The notes beneath the pieces were generated by a model that had not been told where the DNA came from, did no database searches, and saw only the letters and a program-made list of their open reading frames with translations. From assembly GCA_011109175.1 (NCBI GenBank), contig RDEW01000016.1:984040-1048039 (forward strand): a DNA stretch of 64,000 bases, read 5' to 3'. This stretch comes from Dicyema japonicum (Eukaryota > Dicyemida > Rhombozoa > Dicyemidae). Positions 44,190-54,065 of this stretch are shown one piece after another. The translations under genes were made by a program, and so were the position numbers. Every line of letters begins with the position of its first letter. The first letter of the stretch is position 1.

Positions 44190-44775
44190 TTTTGAAATTC
44201 TCGAACGTGAGTTAAGTAACTTCGACCTCACTAACTTGTAGGAGGCCAGCAGCTTTTAAATAGGACGCAGCAAATGTCGGTCTTCCATAGATCGGTCAGT
44301 CCTGGCATTGTAAACCAATCCGATCTTTGGGAGCGAAGGCTATGATCCAGTCCGACTTCCCAGAGGTTGTTGAACAGGATGACAGGGAAGTAATTGTGGT
44401 TATTTTAGATACCAAATGGAATCCAATTTTCTCCACGTGAAGGTGCACCACATTGTTGAAAGTGCGAGCAGCTTCTTCACCTTTCATTTGGAGCCCGGAA
44501 ATCTCAACTGGGAAAGGGTCTCGGTGCAAGCCCCATCACAAATCAAGCATTTTCGCCGAGAGATGGGGAATACAGTTACCCCGTCCGCTTTCGATCTCCA
44601 CGATCCAGGCCCACCGGTTGCAGAGATGACGGAAATTCAGCCTCAAGAGAGAGAGATGCAGAACTGTCCACCGTGGGCAAGTAGGTGCATAACAGTATTA
44701 ACTTTTCAATGACCTTCCTGATTGAACGCGGTGGAACAGTCGATGACACCTTAAGTATTTTATACAAAAACTCGA
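44190..44775 (-). mobile_element. LINE-A C-terminal fragment
   Basis: The minus strand encodes LQPVGLDRGDRKR (44600), then ADGVTVFPISRRKCLICDGA in a shifted frame, the 'GKRPDGxTxFPW' region of family A. Confidence 0.6.
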
Positions 44776-44995
44776 AAAATAAAAAAAATAAAAATCAATA
44801 AAATTTTTGACTTTTTTGACTTTATAACTTTTGATTTATAAAATATTTTTGATTAAAATTACATTTTATAATTGTTAAAATTAAAATTAATCAATTAATT
44901 AACACAAAAATCCATCAAACGTGGTCCCCGCCGACATTATCGACGATTGCAACAGAGATTAGCTGGAAAAGCAACCGTGTCTTACGTACGTCGTA
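44776..44995. repeat. AT-rich GTCAAA/TTTGAC-type tract
   Basis: ATTTTTGACTTTTTTGACTT and ACTTTTGATTTATAAAAT units, the reverse of the tracts at 26100 and 29600. Confidence 0.4.
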
Positions 44996-45410
44996 GCTTT
45001 TTGTAGCTAGATGTCAAGTTTTTTTTGGAAACGAAGCGATTTCTCACTTATTCCTCCAGTTGTCTCAACAACAATGGGGTAGAACGTGAATCGGTCGCCT
45101 AACGCTTCGTATTTCTTCTCCTTTGCTCTCATCAGTTTTTCCGCGGCATACAGTATGTACGCGCTCCCGACAATGTTGGATGGGCAAAGGGGGTCGACTC
45201 AAGTAGTATCCCATAACAAAAGTTTCCCCTCTTCGGATGGGATTTGTATAATTTCACCATAATAAGATTGTTAAGTCATTTTTGACAAATCCTGAGTAGT
45301 TAGTAGCCTCGAACTCGCTACTTTGTAGGATGGAGACCATCTCTGGAAAAATTATTTTTCAAATCAGTTCAGACACCTGGAGCAACTGCTTCGACCGCGG
45401 AAAATCTAAA
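44996..45410 (-). mobile_element. LINE-A 3' fragment
   Basis: The minus strand encodes AAEKLMRAKEKKYEALGDRF (45150-45090) and FYPIVVETTGGISEKS, the family A end. Confidence 0.55.
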
Positions 45411-45645
45411 AATCAAGAAATATTCTAGCCTCGGGGACCGCTACCGATTTACTCCTGTTGTGACCGAGTCATCGAGAGCCGTTGGTCCAATGACGGCTGA
45501 GGTCTTGCGCGAACTCGGAGGAATGTTTGCCAGAAAAAAAGGGATCTAGGAGAAGGGTTATGGCTGAGACAAAAGATTGGAATGGCCATACTCCGAGGGA
45601 ACTCGTTCGCGATCCGCTCAGTCGGCTTCCTCAACTAACATTTGT
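45411..45645 (+). mobile_element. LINE-A 3' fragment, opposite orientation
   Basis: The plus strand encodes YSSLGDRYRFTPVVTESSRA, VGPMTAEVLRELGGMFARKK, and near the end a MAILRGNSFAIRSV reading in a shifted frame. Confidence 0.6.
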
Positions 45646-45912
45646 TTCTTTGTGTAATTACAGACTCACAGATATGGAATAATTCTAAGAGTCATTTGAT
45701 GTATTTTATTTCACAAATATTAATTTTTTCTAACAATTTGGTACTGTTAGATTGTAACTGTAAATTCATCTGAATAGAAACAAAATAAATTAATCCGAAA
45801 TTTTTAATAAATGTCTTTCGAAATGCGGATTATGAAGTTTCTGTTTATTGAAGGTGTTAGTAAAGAAACTTTGTAAAATTTTGCTAACTCAAAAACTGTA
45901 TTGTAAAATCAA
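45646..45912. other. Spacer
   Basis: AT-rich, no gene recognised. Confidence 0.3.
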
Positions 45913-45984
45913 GCTCAGACTGGGATTCGAACCCAGGACCTTTCGCGTGTGAGGCGAACGTGATAACCACTACACCATCCGAGC
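45913..45984 (-). tRNA. tRNA-Val (anticodon CAC)
   Basis: 72 nt. The acceptor stem GCTCGGA/TCTGAGC pairs over seven positions with one G-T. A box GTGTAGTGGTTATCAC; anticodon loop CCTCACACG with stem TTCGC/GCGAA; T arm CTGGG-TTCGAAT-CCCAG. Downstream (45900-45912) is a short T-run (TTGATTTTACAA). Confidence 0.93.
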
Positions 45985-45998
45985 ACTATAAACATAAA

Positions 45999-46030
45999 GT
46001 GATTACTACAACATCCGAGCACTATTTTTT
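45999..46030 (-). pseudogene. Partial duplicate of the tRNA-Val 5' end
   Basis: GTGATTACTACAACATCCGA GCACTA repeats, with changes, the acceptor/D-arm region of the adjacent tRNA. No anticodon or T arm follows. Confidence 0.6.
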
Positions 46031-46179
46031 TCAATCAATTACTTTTTTGTCAGATTAACAAAAACTCAACGTATCGGATTATTTATTGGATTTAATCTAA
46101 GACTATCTTGCCAGTAGTCCAAAAATGACCAATAAAACTGAAAAGATTGGATATCTGCAGATTAACTTAACTCATTGAG

Positions 46180-46640
46180 AACTCTAGTTAACGATTGAGG
46201 TGCGAGTAATAGGCTCCTTTCTCAAATTGTGCTAAATTTCACAATTGAAGGGGTTACTTTAGCAGAAAAAATTAAAGAAATAATCATCTCTCTTCGACTA
46301 TGGAACTGAACACTGGTAACATTAAATTACTAGTAGATGACGTTTTAGTTCGTCAAGGACTTTTGTGTCGGATCTGAATGGACTGACAGCGTCACCAACC
46401 GTGGAATTGAGGTTTCTAATTAGTTGGTTTACTACTTCCTTCTTTATCCGTGTTTCCGGGACTCAATGTTCTTAATTCAATAAATTCGTGATTTTTGACA
46501 GTACTACCCTGAACCAGCAATAAGTAAAAAATTAAATCATTGCAGTTCGAGAACCCCTCAAGGAGACTGAAAGATTTTTCTGGCATCCATGCGGCTGAGA
46601 TATGTAGATAACATGAACCCACTATGGTAGAGCGAGGTAA
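46180..46640 (-). other. Unrecognised coding-like stretch
   Basis: A minus-strand frame reads RIKKEVVNQLIRNLNSTVGD and AVSPFRSDTKVLDELKRHLL to a stop near 46330. An upstream frame (HISAAWMPEKSFSLLEGFSN) may be joined by a short intron. No family recognised; could be the last exon of a host gene or an unknown element. Confidence 0.3.
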
Positions 46641-46839
46641 AATAAAAAAGCAGAGGAAAGAAAAAAATTCAATTCAAAATTTTAGTGAAGTTGCCGGTTT
46701 CTAAAAACTCGAATACTTTTAGCTTGGATTTAGTTACATGTAGATTTTTTTAATAGAGATGATCAGTTTTTCAAATAGTTTCCCCCACAATGTGCACTAA
46801 CAGATGATTCTCAATTTGGGTCAAATTCGAACCCGGTTT

Positions 46840-47225
46840 ATCCGACAATTCGTTTATTCAGAACCTCAGTGATTCGATAGCTCCTGAGTCTTCATATCGT
46901 CCGTGCTTAAGAGGAAAGACAAAGGCTTTCATCCACCGTGAAGGTAAGTAGACATTTTGAACACAGAGGGACATCACCACCTCATCCTTCCGACTAATTA
47001 GTAGCATAATGTAGAAACAATAGAATTGTATTTCCACACGTGCGGCAGCTAAACAATATACTAGCCTTCTCCAATCCACCTGTTTTATGCGATGCTCCTC
47101 AGTGCGTCCAAATCATCTGCCGTTTTAGGTTGTCGCTTAATAGGCCTCAGATCGTCGTCCGACACTGTAGTCAAGTTACTCGTGGGAAATCTCAGTATTT
47201 CTTTTCGTCACTTAGCCACTAACTG
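46840..47225 (-). mobile_element. LINE-C 3' fragment
   Basis: The minus strand encodes TADDLDALRSIA (47105-47075), then KQVDWRRLVYC, matching SADDLDTLRELARSRGSWKR of the intact copy. Confidence 0.6.
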
Positions 47226-47379
47226 TTGAAACGTATGGTTCCCTTGCAACTATGACGCTATGACCTTTTGTTTATTTTATTTTGTTATAACTGGTTTAAA
47301 AATCAAAAAATAATTTTTGATTTTTTTTACAAATTAATTGACAATTTATTTATAATACTTGATGCAGCTTTAAGAGCAA
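47226..47379. other. AT-rich spacer
   Basis: No signal recognised. Confidence 0.3.
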
Positions 47380-47705
47380 TATTTTGCCGCGTGGCGCCAT
47401 GTGGTGCTGCGTGGTTAAATGGTTTAAATTTTTGCTTGCTTGTCTGTTCCTCCTCTTTCTTCCTAATAGAGTGGCGTCATGTGATCCACCTGTCTAGGTG
47501 ACGCCTAGTGCCAGGCCGGCATGAAAAAGGATCATTTGCTCTTCCCCACTCCACTGGAGGGATTTCCATAACTGCATGTAATTGACGTCTTACCCTTTAT
47601 GCTGATTCCGGATGGACTCTGTTGAAGTGGAAACTGGATACACTTAATTAGTTGTTTACTTTAACTTCTTTCTCGGTGTATAATAAATAAGAGCAACTTC
47701 AAGGA
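47380..47705 (+). repeat. R300 repeat, best full-length copy
   Basis: About 310 bp: starts CCGCGTGGCGCCATGTGGTG, then a CT-rich segment, GGCGTCATGTGATCCACCTG, TCTAGGTGACGCCTAG, GGATCATTTGCTCTTCCCCA, TGATTCCGGATGGACTC, and ends ACTGGATACACTTAATTAG, TTTACTTTAACTTC, TTTCTCGGTGTATAATAAAT. No ORF. The end resembles LINE-D tails in layout. Other copies: 15360, 20660-21040, 52926-53220, 59750. Confidence 0.85.
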
Positions 47706-48125
47706 AAAATAAATTTGCTAAAAATCAATCAAAATGATTATGTATTTCATAAAAGTATACGTCAGGATCCTTGGCCCACAACGACGACCTAGTCAGGATC
47801 AATGATCCAATGGGAACCAGGATCTACATGAGACTGGATGGCTTTGAGAGCGCATCTCTATTGTCAGAGGAAACAGCCTAGCAATTCAAACTCCCTAGCT
47901 TCAAATAATACCTCTTCACGACGGATGCAACCTTCGTTCCTCTTCTAAAAGACTAAGTTGTCACCGGATACACGAGGTTTCAGATTCCCCGAAGGTTCCT
48001 GGTTGAAATCCCGATTCGAGAAAGAATTTAACGATTGTCTGCCCTGAGAATCATTAGATTATTATAGTGGTCCCCACTACAAATTGATTGAGATTTTTTT
48101 TAATTTAAAAACCAAGAACAACCGA
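47706..48125. other. Spacer with possible decayed LINE-A piece
   Basis: 47800-47880 (GGAACCAGGATCTACATGAG ACTGGATGGC) faintly fits the 'EPxGLxRxDG' region. GGTTCCTGGTTGAAATCCCG at 47994 looks like a damaged B box. Neither is firm. Confidence 0.3.
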
Positions 48126-48440
48126 CAAAAATAAAGGAAGGTAGGGGCCGTCAGGTGATCCCTTGAGCAGCCTCCTCATTTTTCCTTTGTGTTCCTCCCG
48201 AGTGCAGACGCACTTACTGTATGGACGAATCACTTTTTGGAAGTTTAGGGGTTTTGGCTGAGCTCCCGTTCTCCTCACGAGTTCTTCGAACGGGGTTGAT
48301 TTTAATGACGAGGATGAGGATCTTTGTAGGGTTTTCGTTACTGTCTCTTGGAAGGAGTTTAATTTCTTTAGGTTAGTGTGGGATATATTAGTAACCCATG
48401 CCGCGAAGTACTGATTGACGGGAGTATATATCGTAGTAGA
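48126..48440 (-). mobile_element. LINE-D C-terminal fragment and tail
   Basis: The minus strand encodes PVNQYFAAWVTNISHTNLKK LNSFQETVTKTLQ and VCTREEHKGKMRRLL, the same protein end as 37650-37900. The tail has GGGATCACCTGACGG. Confidence 0.65.
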
Positions 48441-48518
48441 GATGATAACTAGATGAAGTCAAATTAAGTTAATAATTAGTAAAAGAACGGAATTAAAAAT
48501 AGTTAATTTACTAATTAT

Positions 48519-49555
48519 TTAGGATCGATTCAGTTGGTGTACTCGAAGATTCAATATTCTCTTTAGGTAAGACCCCTGTTGTCTCCTCTTTTTTTTCTTC
48601 ATTCTGAGAATTTGAATCCTCGTTTGTACTAGATGACTCTCTTCTAGAATTCCATTCTTTGCAAATTCCGTCAAGGCAGCCTGGCAAAGCAAACGATTGT
48701 GGGGGTTCTTTGGCTTCCCTGTTCTTCGGTCGACTCGCATGGGGACACTTTGAAAGCCGTAGTATTCTTGCCCCACACGATTATAGATATTTCCAAGAAC
48801 CTATAGTTTTAGCAATATTTCAAAATATAGACAAATTAGAATAGGCAAGGAGTAAGTAGGATAAGAGGTGATCCCACGTGGCAAGGACCCATTAATTGAT
48901 AACCCATACATAATTTATTACCTTAATGATCTCTTCCGGGTACCACATTGCACTCTGGAAGTCACTTTTTACGCATTTGATGCACTGTTGGCCGTACAGT
49001 TTGAAGTAAACGACTCCAATTCCGCTTTCCCTGTCTAAATTGAACCAGAAGCCAATTCTCCCCTTCATGGAAGTCCAACCGTGGTTACAAGACTGCAAAA
49101 AGTAGACAGCCACCACAACCTTACAGCAGAATCTGACCTTGGCACTGTCCGTAAAGGTCTGCATCTGTCCGTTGGGCTGGGAGTTGGCCTGAGTGAGACT
49201 CCACACATTATTCTGACATATTAGGTACTGGCAGAAAAATTTGTGGAATAGATTTTGCCAAATGTAGGCAATACTAACGTCTATAATGATAAATACTTGC
49301 TGTGACCCTTCCAGTAGGCATGGTACAGAGGATACTGTCCCATCATGTCCGAAAAAGTCAGTTGAGGGTCAAAATAGGAGAAAATCCACAATAGGCGGGG
49401 AAAGCAGTGGGTGGAAAAAATGGATAGAAAGACGAAAAGTTGAAATAGTCCACATGGTAAGAATTTTCTGTCTCAGAGATATTCGAGACCTCAGATTGCT
49501 CCGATGTGCTCTGTTTGGATATGATTCTGTTTGGCTCTGGAATAGTAGCTGCCAT
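48519..49555 (-). CDS. 3CxxC-type zinc-finger protein
   Basis: ATG at 49555 (MAATIPEPNRIISKQSTSEQ), a hydrophobic/aromatic N-terminal part (FSSFYPFFPPTAFPAY), then the zf-3CxxC core: VRFCCKSCNHGWTSMKGRIG, VYFKLYGQQCIKCVKSDFQS, EEIIK, QEYYG, and NPHNRLLCQAC..GIC with an acidic Ser/Thr/Glu tail (SSSTPTESILNN). This zinc domain occurs in RTP chaperones and ZAR1-like RNA regulators; the sequence does not say which. Introns: 23 nt (near 49295), 27 nt inside the first Cys cluster, and an unusually long 121-nt intron at 48801-48921. A base appears missing near 48676-48681 (GCTTGC read as GCTGC) and one extra or missing base near 49365. Confidence 0.75.
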
Positions 49556-50161
49556 GTCCGAATGTTAATTTCGCCGAGTTAAGCTATTTTAATATTCTCT
49601 TATTCTACGCATATTACGGATATAATTAGTGATTATATAGAATTACTAAGTATCACACTAAGTTACAAAAATACATTTACTTTTTCTAACTTTTATCAGA
49701 TTCCCCTATATTCTCCCTAATTTTGGTTGAAATCGCCTAATTCCGATTTAATCTGAATATCCTAATTAAAAAAGCCAAATTAAACCCTAAAGAGTGCAGG
49801 AGATGACTTTACCAATTTAGGAGGATCATTATAACTTATGGCTCACGAGGGTGCTGAAACTATGGGGGATGCTACATCTTCTTACATCATCAGAAAATTT
49901 AATTTGATCGCTTCTAATTTCCATAAATTTAAAATTTCATCATAATTTCAAGCAATTCTGTGCGCACTTTAAATTCCATGGATCTTCAGTTGCTCGCAAT
50001 AAAAAGGTTTCCAAATTACCACCAAAATGTGCTGATATTGATTCCTCTGTCTTTGGCCGGAATCAGCTTTATTTTAGAAAGGATTAGTCATGTCACGTCC
50101 ACAAAGTAGATATTATATGCGAACATATGACTTTCAAACGTAAGAGTCTAAAGCCAGCAAA
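49556..50161. other. Shared upstream region of two divergent genes
   Basis: AT-rich interval between the 3CxxC gene (-) and the membrane-protein gene (+). CTTATGGCTCACGAGGGTGC at 49838 resembles the LINE-C/SINE tail. No clear promoter motif. Confidence 0.4.
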
Positions 50162-50625
50162 ATGAGTGATCCCGGTACTCCTCGATATCCACGACGTTCC
50201 ACCATATTTTCTAGAGAAAAACTAGTTATTTTGTGTACTTGTCTAGTTTCAGCTCTGTTGGTGATTAACTTGTACTTGCTCTTCCTGGCTCCGAGTTGTA
50301 AAAATTTCCTTTAGCTGAGAGATTAGACAGATCGTTTTCCCTTTTAATTTCCACCGAAATAGAGAATATATTTTATCTTAAAAGATCGTATTTTTTTGTT
50401 TTTAAACCTCAACTATCTTCAAACTCTCTCGACGTGAGGGAGAGGATTATGTCTTCCTGCAGAAATGACGGTGGCCTACCATCATATATACTGACTGTGG
50501 AAAATCAAGTGAAGGAGGGACCGACTGAAGAGTCCAAGCCCTCCAATCATGACCCATGGTATTTCAACTGGCTCAGACGATTATCCTACTTAAGATATAA
50601 TCTGATTCTACAAAAACTCAATTAA
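50162..50625 (+). CDS. Unrecognised single-pass membrane protein
   Basis: ATG at 50162. A cytosolic Arg/Pro-rich N-terminus (MSDPGTPRYPRRSTIFSREK) is followed by one strong transmembrane helix (VILCTCLVSALLVINLYLLF). Then a 20-nt intron (50295-50314) joins an open frame of about 100 codons: TERLDRSFSLLISTEIENIF, ERIMSSCRNDGGLPSYILTV, HDPWYFNWLRRLSYL, ending ILQKLN and TAA at 50625. About 147 residues, type II orientation inferred. Without the intron the protein would stop after SCKNFL, so the intron is what makes the gene. No family recognised. It converges on NOB1 (127 bp apart). Confidence 0.55.
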
Positions 50626-50751
50626 TTAGTCATTTGACACCTCAACATCCATAAAAGTAAGCCAACAACACGTCACCTGACCTAAAAATTACAAAAAAAC
50701 AGAGAAATATATATTAAAAAATTACAAAAAACAGAAGAAAAAAATATAAAT

Positions 50752-51808
50752 TCAAAAGTCATCCGAGTTCCGTGACCTAACTACATGTGCTCTACTACAC
50801 AGATCTCTCTTTGGGAATGGATGCGAAAAGTCGAACCCGTCCAAGTCATAATTCTTCCTGTACTTCATAGGAACAAACTGGTGAGGGACACGCTGGAATT
50901 CCACCACAATTGGATCCCTCGAATGTTTCCCTCCCTTAGTCTTAGGCTTACCTCTTTCTTTCTGCAATCCACCAAACATGAAACCTGATACTTCTTCAAG
51001 GAAAAATGCTTGTTTTTGGCGAAAAAGCTTGAGTGATCCATCAGCATCCACCTGAGCAGTCGTCTTCCGCAGAGTTTTGTGTCCACACGAGGGACAGAAC
51101 TGCTTAGAGTGGTCCGTCACGATTCTGAAGTTAGACAAACAGTACTTTTGACAGAGGAAACATCTGAGAACATAGGATCTGGCCACCTTGATCAGCATCC
51201 CGTCTGCGGAGATGATCGAAAGGCCCATTTGGATTACTACGTTCTGCACAGCAAAATCTGTAGAGAAACAGACGACTGAAGGGTTAGATTTAATGGCCGG
51301 AGTTTCGAATTTTGTGGCAAAATTCTCAGGTGTGATCCAATCCTCATTCTCAGAGTCTTCGGGGGACTCAATTTTGGGGGGTTCTTGACCTCCAACTACT
51401 ATTTGAGGCTGGGATCAGAGAAATCCAAACCTTTCCTACTGGTTCCAACCTAAGATGAGAAGATCCACGTGACTCGACCTCTAGATGGTAAACGAGGGCG
51501 ATTAGCTTGATATCCACACGTGAGAGACTCCTGATATCCCCAGAAAGCTTAACAAAGTTCTTTACTACTGGTTAGTCAAACATATACCGGCAAGGATAGC
51601 TTCACTAGAAGGTTCACGGAATTTTATTTATAAGGAACAGTCTTTAATCGTATTCTCGTTTCTTGGTCCCTGATTTCACGAATCACTTCCTCGATGGTAT
51701 ATACATCATGGGCTATGTTCTATTTAAAAAGAGTAAGGAAATTGATTTTACTTGGAATTGGATGTTTTTAATAAACCCATTTGAGTCAACAACGACAGAA
51801 TCGAACAT
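50752..51808 (-). CDS. NOB1: NOB1 endonuclease (40S ribosome maturation)
   Basis: PIN-domain nuclease that cuts 20S pre-rRNA at the 3' end of 18S rRNA. ATG 51808 opens the PIN domain: FDSVVVDSNGFI (catalytic Asp), VYTIEEVIREIRDQETRIRL, then FVKLSGDIRSLSRVDIKLIA LVYHLEVE. An acidic linker leads to EDWITPENFATKF, STDFAVQNVVIQMGL, ARSYVLRC and the zinc ribbon (C..C ... FCPSCGHKTLRK), then PKTKGGKHSRDP and a tail. Introns of 32, 20, 21 and probably 30 nt. One A is missing in the run near 51621-51630, after VPYK. About 310 residues, slightly shorter than human NOB1. NOB1 is essential in model eukaryotes, so the frame break is more likely an assembly error. Confidence 0.92.
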
Positions 51809-51858
51809 TGCACGTGTTAAATTTGAATTAAAAATATTAAAAAATAAATGTTAAATTA

Positions 51859-52053
51859 TTATTTTTTTAAATTCTTTTTCTTCTGGTCTTTACCGTACTT
51901 TTCACTTTCGAGATTAAACTTGTGCGCAATGTGTTTTATTTCTTTTTCAAAATATTTAATTTGCCGCCTTTTTTCTTCCTCCAATACAACGTTTTTGCAT
52001 CTTGCACTTCTCACCTTCAAACTTTGAGATTTCTTTTTATAATATTCGTCCAT
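51859..52053 (-). CDS. Small Lys/Glu-rich coiled-coil protein
   Basis: ATG at 52053 in an AAAAATGG context; 64 residues: MDEYYKKKSQSLKVRSARCK, then VVLEEEKRRQIKYFEKEIKH IAHKFNLESEKYG and a Lys tail. The middle would form a coiled coil. The pattern 'RRxxIxxFExEIxxIxxxFxxE' weakly recalls small ciliary proteins such as CFAP141; this is a guess. It lies on the same strand between the Rap-like gene (121 bp upstream) and NOB1 (50 bp downstream), so it could be a genuine compact gene. Confidence 0.4.
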   Translation of the reverse strand: MDEYYKKKSQSLKVRSARCKNVVLEEEKRRQIKYFEKEIKHIAHKFNLESEKYGKDQKKKNLKK

Positions 52054-52174
52054 TTTTGTGATTTTTAGCTATTGGCGTATAATTAACTAATTTATTGAGA
52101 ATTATCCGGTTGATTGGGCAAATTTGTACTTGTGCACACACGAATAGTTAAATCAAGCAATTTTTAATTTAATG

Positions 52175-52798
52175 TTAAACAATACTGCAGCGTTTCTTTC
52201 GCCCCTTCGGTTCCCTCAAAGCCAGAACCATATTTTCGAACAACTGGTGTTATTGAAATTCTACCTTTATCACGTTCTCCCCTGTTTTGGCTGAGGCTTT
52301 GTAGTACTGACATTTATACTTGTCTGTAACAGCGTTAATTTCCTCATTGGTGACTTTTATCCCTTCAGTCAAGTCATTCTTGTTACCCACGAGAAAAAGA
52401 TGGGACCCTAAATATAATTGATTTTTGACTTTATTTCCACTTCCCTTAATTCCTTTTAATACGTCAACCGCATAATCGAATGACCCCTTGTCTACGATGC
52501 TGAAAATGACCAAAAATCCATTCCCATGATTGTAGTACAATTGATATGTGCTTTTAAACTGCTCAGTCCCCGCAGTGTCGACTATTTCTACAGTCGTTTT
52601 CTTCCCATTGATGTCTGAAATGACATTCTACGGTCAACCGATATTTTTTTGGTACGAGTCTTCGATCGTGGGGTCATAATCGTTATAAAAAATGTTATTA
52701 ATATATTTATTAGCCTGACTGTTATATTATCATTTAACCAAACAAGATTTCCCGACACTTCCTGCCCCCATAAGTATGATTTGCGGCGTAGATCCCAT
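52175..52798 (-). CDS. Ras-family small GTPase, Rap-like
   Basis: Membrane-anchored signalling GTPase. All five G boxes: G1 GAGSVGKSCL, G2 YDPTIEDSY (Ras/Rap effector loop), G3 DTAGTEQF (Thr instead of Gln after the Gly, as in Rap), G4 GNKNDL, G5 SAKTG. The end is basic plus a CAAX box: RKKRCSIV. ATG at 52798 (MGSTPQIILMGAG). Introns of 24, 24 and 21 nt restore the frame; an insertion of about seven residues before the G4 box (VKNQLYL) could be a further 22-nt intron with a one-base error. Around 185 residues. Rap assignment rests on the DTAGT motif only. Confidence 0.88.
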
Positions 52799-52924
52799 TC
52801 TTTTGGCATTTCATCGGATTGGTTAATATAATTGGTATAACCAGGAAATATTACAAATTCTGCATAATTCACCGTCACGTGCTGAGATTTATAAAACAGC
52901 TTAGGGCAAGTCTTTACGAATATA

Positions 52925-53225
52925 CGAAAATATCCTTAGGGATGCACCGAGAAAGAAGTTAAAGTAAACAACTAGTTCATCCGGAATCAGCATAAAGGGC
53001 AAAAGACGTCCATTACTTGCAGTTGTGGAAACCCCTTCAGTGGAATGGGGGAGAGCAAATGATCCTTTTTCGTCCCAGTCTGACACTGGGCGTCACCTAG
53101 ACAGGTGGATCACATGACGCCACTCTAATAGGAAGGGAAAGAGGAGGAACAGACAAGACAAACAGAAAACTTCAACCAACTCGCCACGTAGCACCACGTG
53201 GCGCAACGCAGCGACTACCATCAAT
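52925..53225 (-). repeat. R300 repeat, full-length copy
   Basis: Reverse of 47390-47700: GCACCGAGAAAGAAGTTAAA at the left, CATCCGGAATCAGCATAAAG, GGGGGAGAGCAAATGATCC, GGCGTCACCTAGACAGGTGG, and CCACGTAGCACCACGTGGCG at the right. No ORF. Confidence 0.85.
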
Positions 53226-53324
53226 ATCGAAAGACTATTTTAATAAATAAATCCTTACAAGGTAATCATGAATTTAAGAGAAAGATGACTTTAAAGTCAG
53301 AGTCGGGACCTTTAAAGTCATAGC
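53226..53324. other. Spacer
   Basis: TTTAAAGTCA repeats twice at 53290-53325; otherwise nothing. Confidence 0.3.
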
Positions 53325-53640
53325 TAGATGCCACTACCCGTTGCAATCCACGAAGACCTGGGGAACTCAAAAATGAACCTAAGTGATACAGAGGACCTAG
53401 ATGGTCTCAGGAAAATCGCACCTTCAAAGCAAAGTGGAAGCGTCTCACTTAAAAATTGTCTGTGGTATTGTACACGAATAAAAGGATCACTACCCTTGTA
53501 TATGAGCACATTGATTCCATTAAATAACTTTAATCCGCCACGTGTCCAATTATTCTTAATTGAAAGTGTCTCAGAAAATAGAAAATTGAGGAAATTACCT
53601 TTAAAGTTATGTTTGTAATAAAATTTCTGAGATGAAAGAG
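53325..53640 (+). mobile_element. LINE-C 3' fragment
   Basis: Encodes PVAIHEDLGNSKMNLSDTED LDGLRKIAPSKQS, the family C end (compare SADDLDTLRELARSRG), followed by a 3' UTR. Confidence 0.55.
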
Positions 53641-53744
53641 GTTTCATTATAATGGATGAATCACAAGTTAGGGAAAATCCTCCGTATTGATTACTACCAA
53701 TATAATTCGGTAAAACTTTAAAGGTAATTTATCGAAGATTATTT

Positions 53745-54065
53745 CGCGTGACTTGTTTTCCACGCAGTATAATAAGTTCTGGATTAAATATCAGGCGGTC
53801 CAAGTTCGAATCTCCCTGCTGTCCATTTTGTGGAAGGTTCCCGCATAACGATGCTTCTGGGTTGACAAATGACGGCGTCAGAGGTGTTTCATTTCTGCGG
53901 TCTTATAGGACTCGCACTAGAACAAGAATACCACCCTTGACGACAGGGCTGTTTTTTGTTTTCTACAGATCGGGTAGTGAAGTGGTTAGTGCGCATCGTG
54001 ATTAGATGTGGTTCAATTCGTACGTCTACTTGGGAGAGGGATTCCTCACTGCCCTTCGCCTTCTT
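53745..54065 (+). mobile_element. SINE, diverged, with a second tRNA-like promoter behind it
   Basis: First unit: B-box-like AAGTTCGAATCTCCCTGCTG (53804) and GACGGCGTCAGAGG. Second unit near 53970-54040: A-box-like GGTAGTGAAGTGGTTAGTGC and B-box-like GTGGTTCAATTCG, which is a different tRNA-type head. Confidence 0.5.

Noticed and set aside
47985-48030. Possible tRNA gene (GGTTCCTGGTTGAAATCCCG)
   Set aside because: No A box, and acceptor and anticodon stems do not form.
49286-49582. Plus-strand ORF of 98 codons
   Set aside because: Antisense to the first exons of the 3CxxC gene, which has a start, splice sites and a recognised domain.
53324-53647. Minus-strand ORF of 107 codons
   Set aside because: The plus strand of the same interval encodes a LINE-C end; the minus frame has no recognisable motif.
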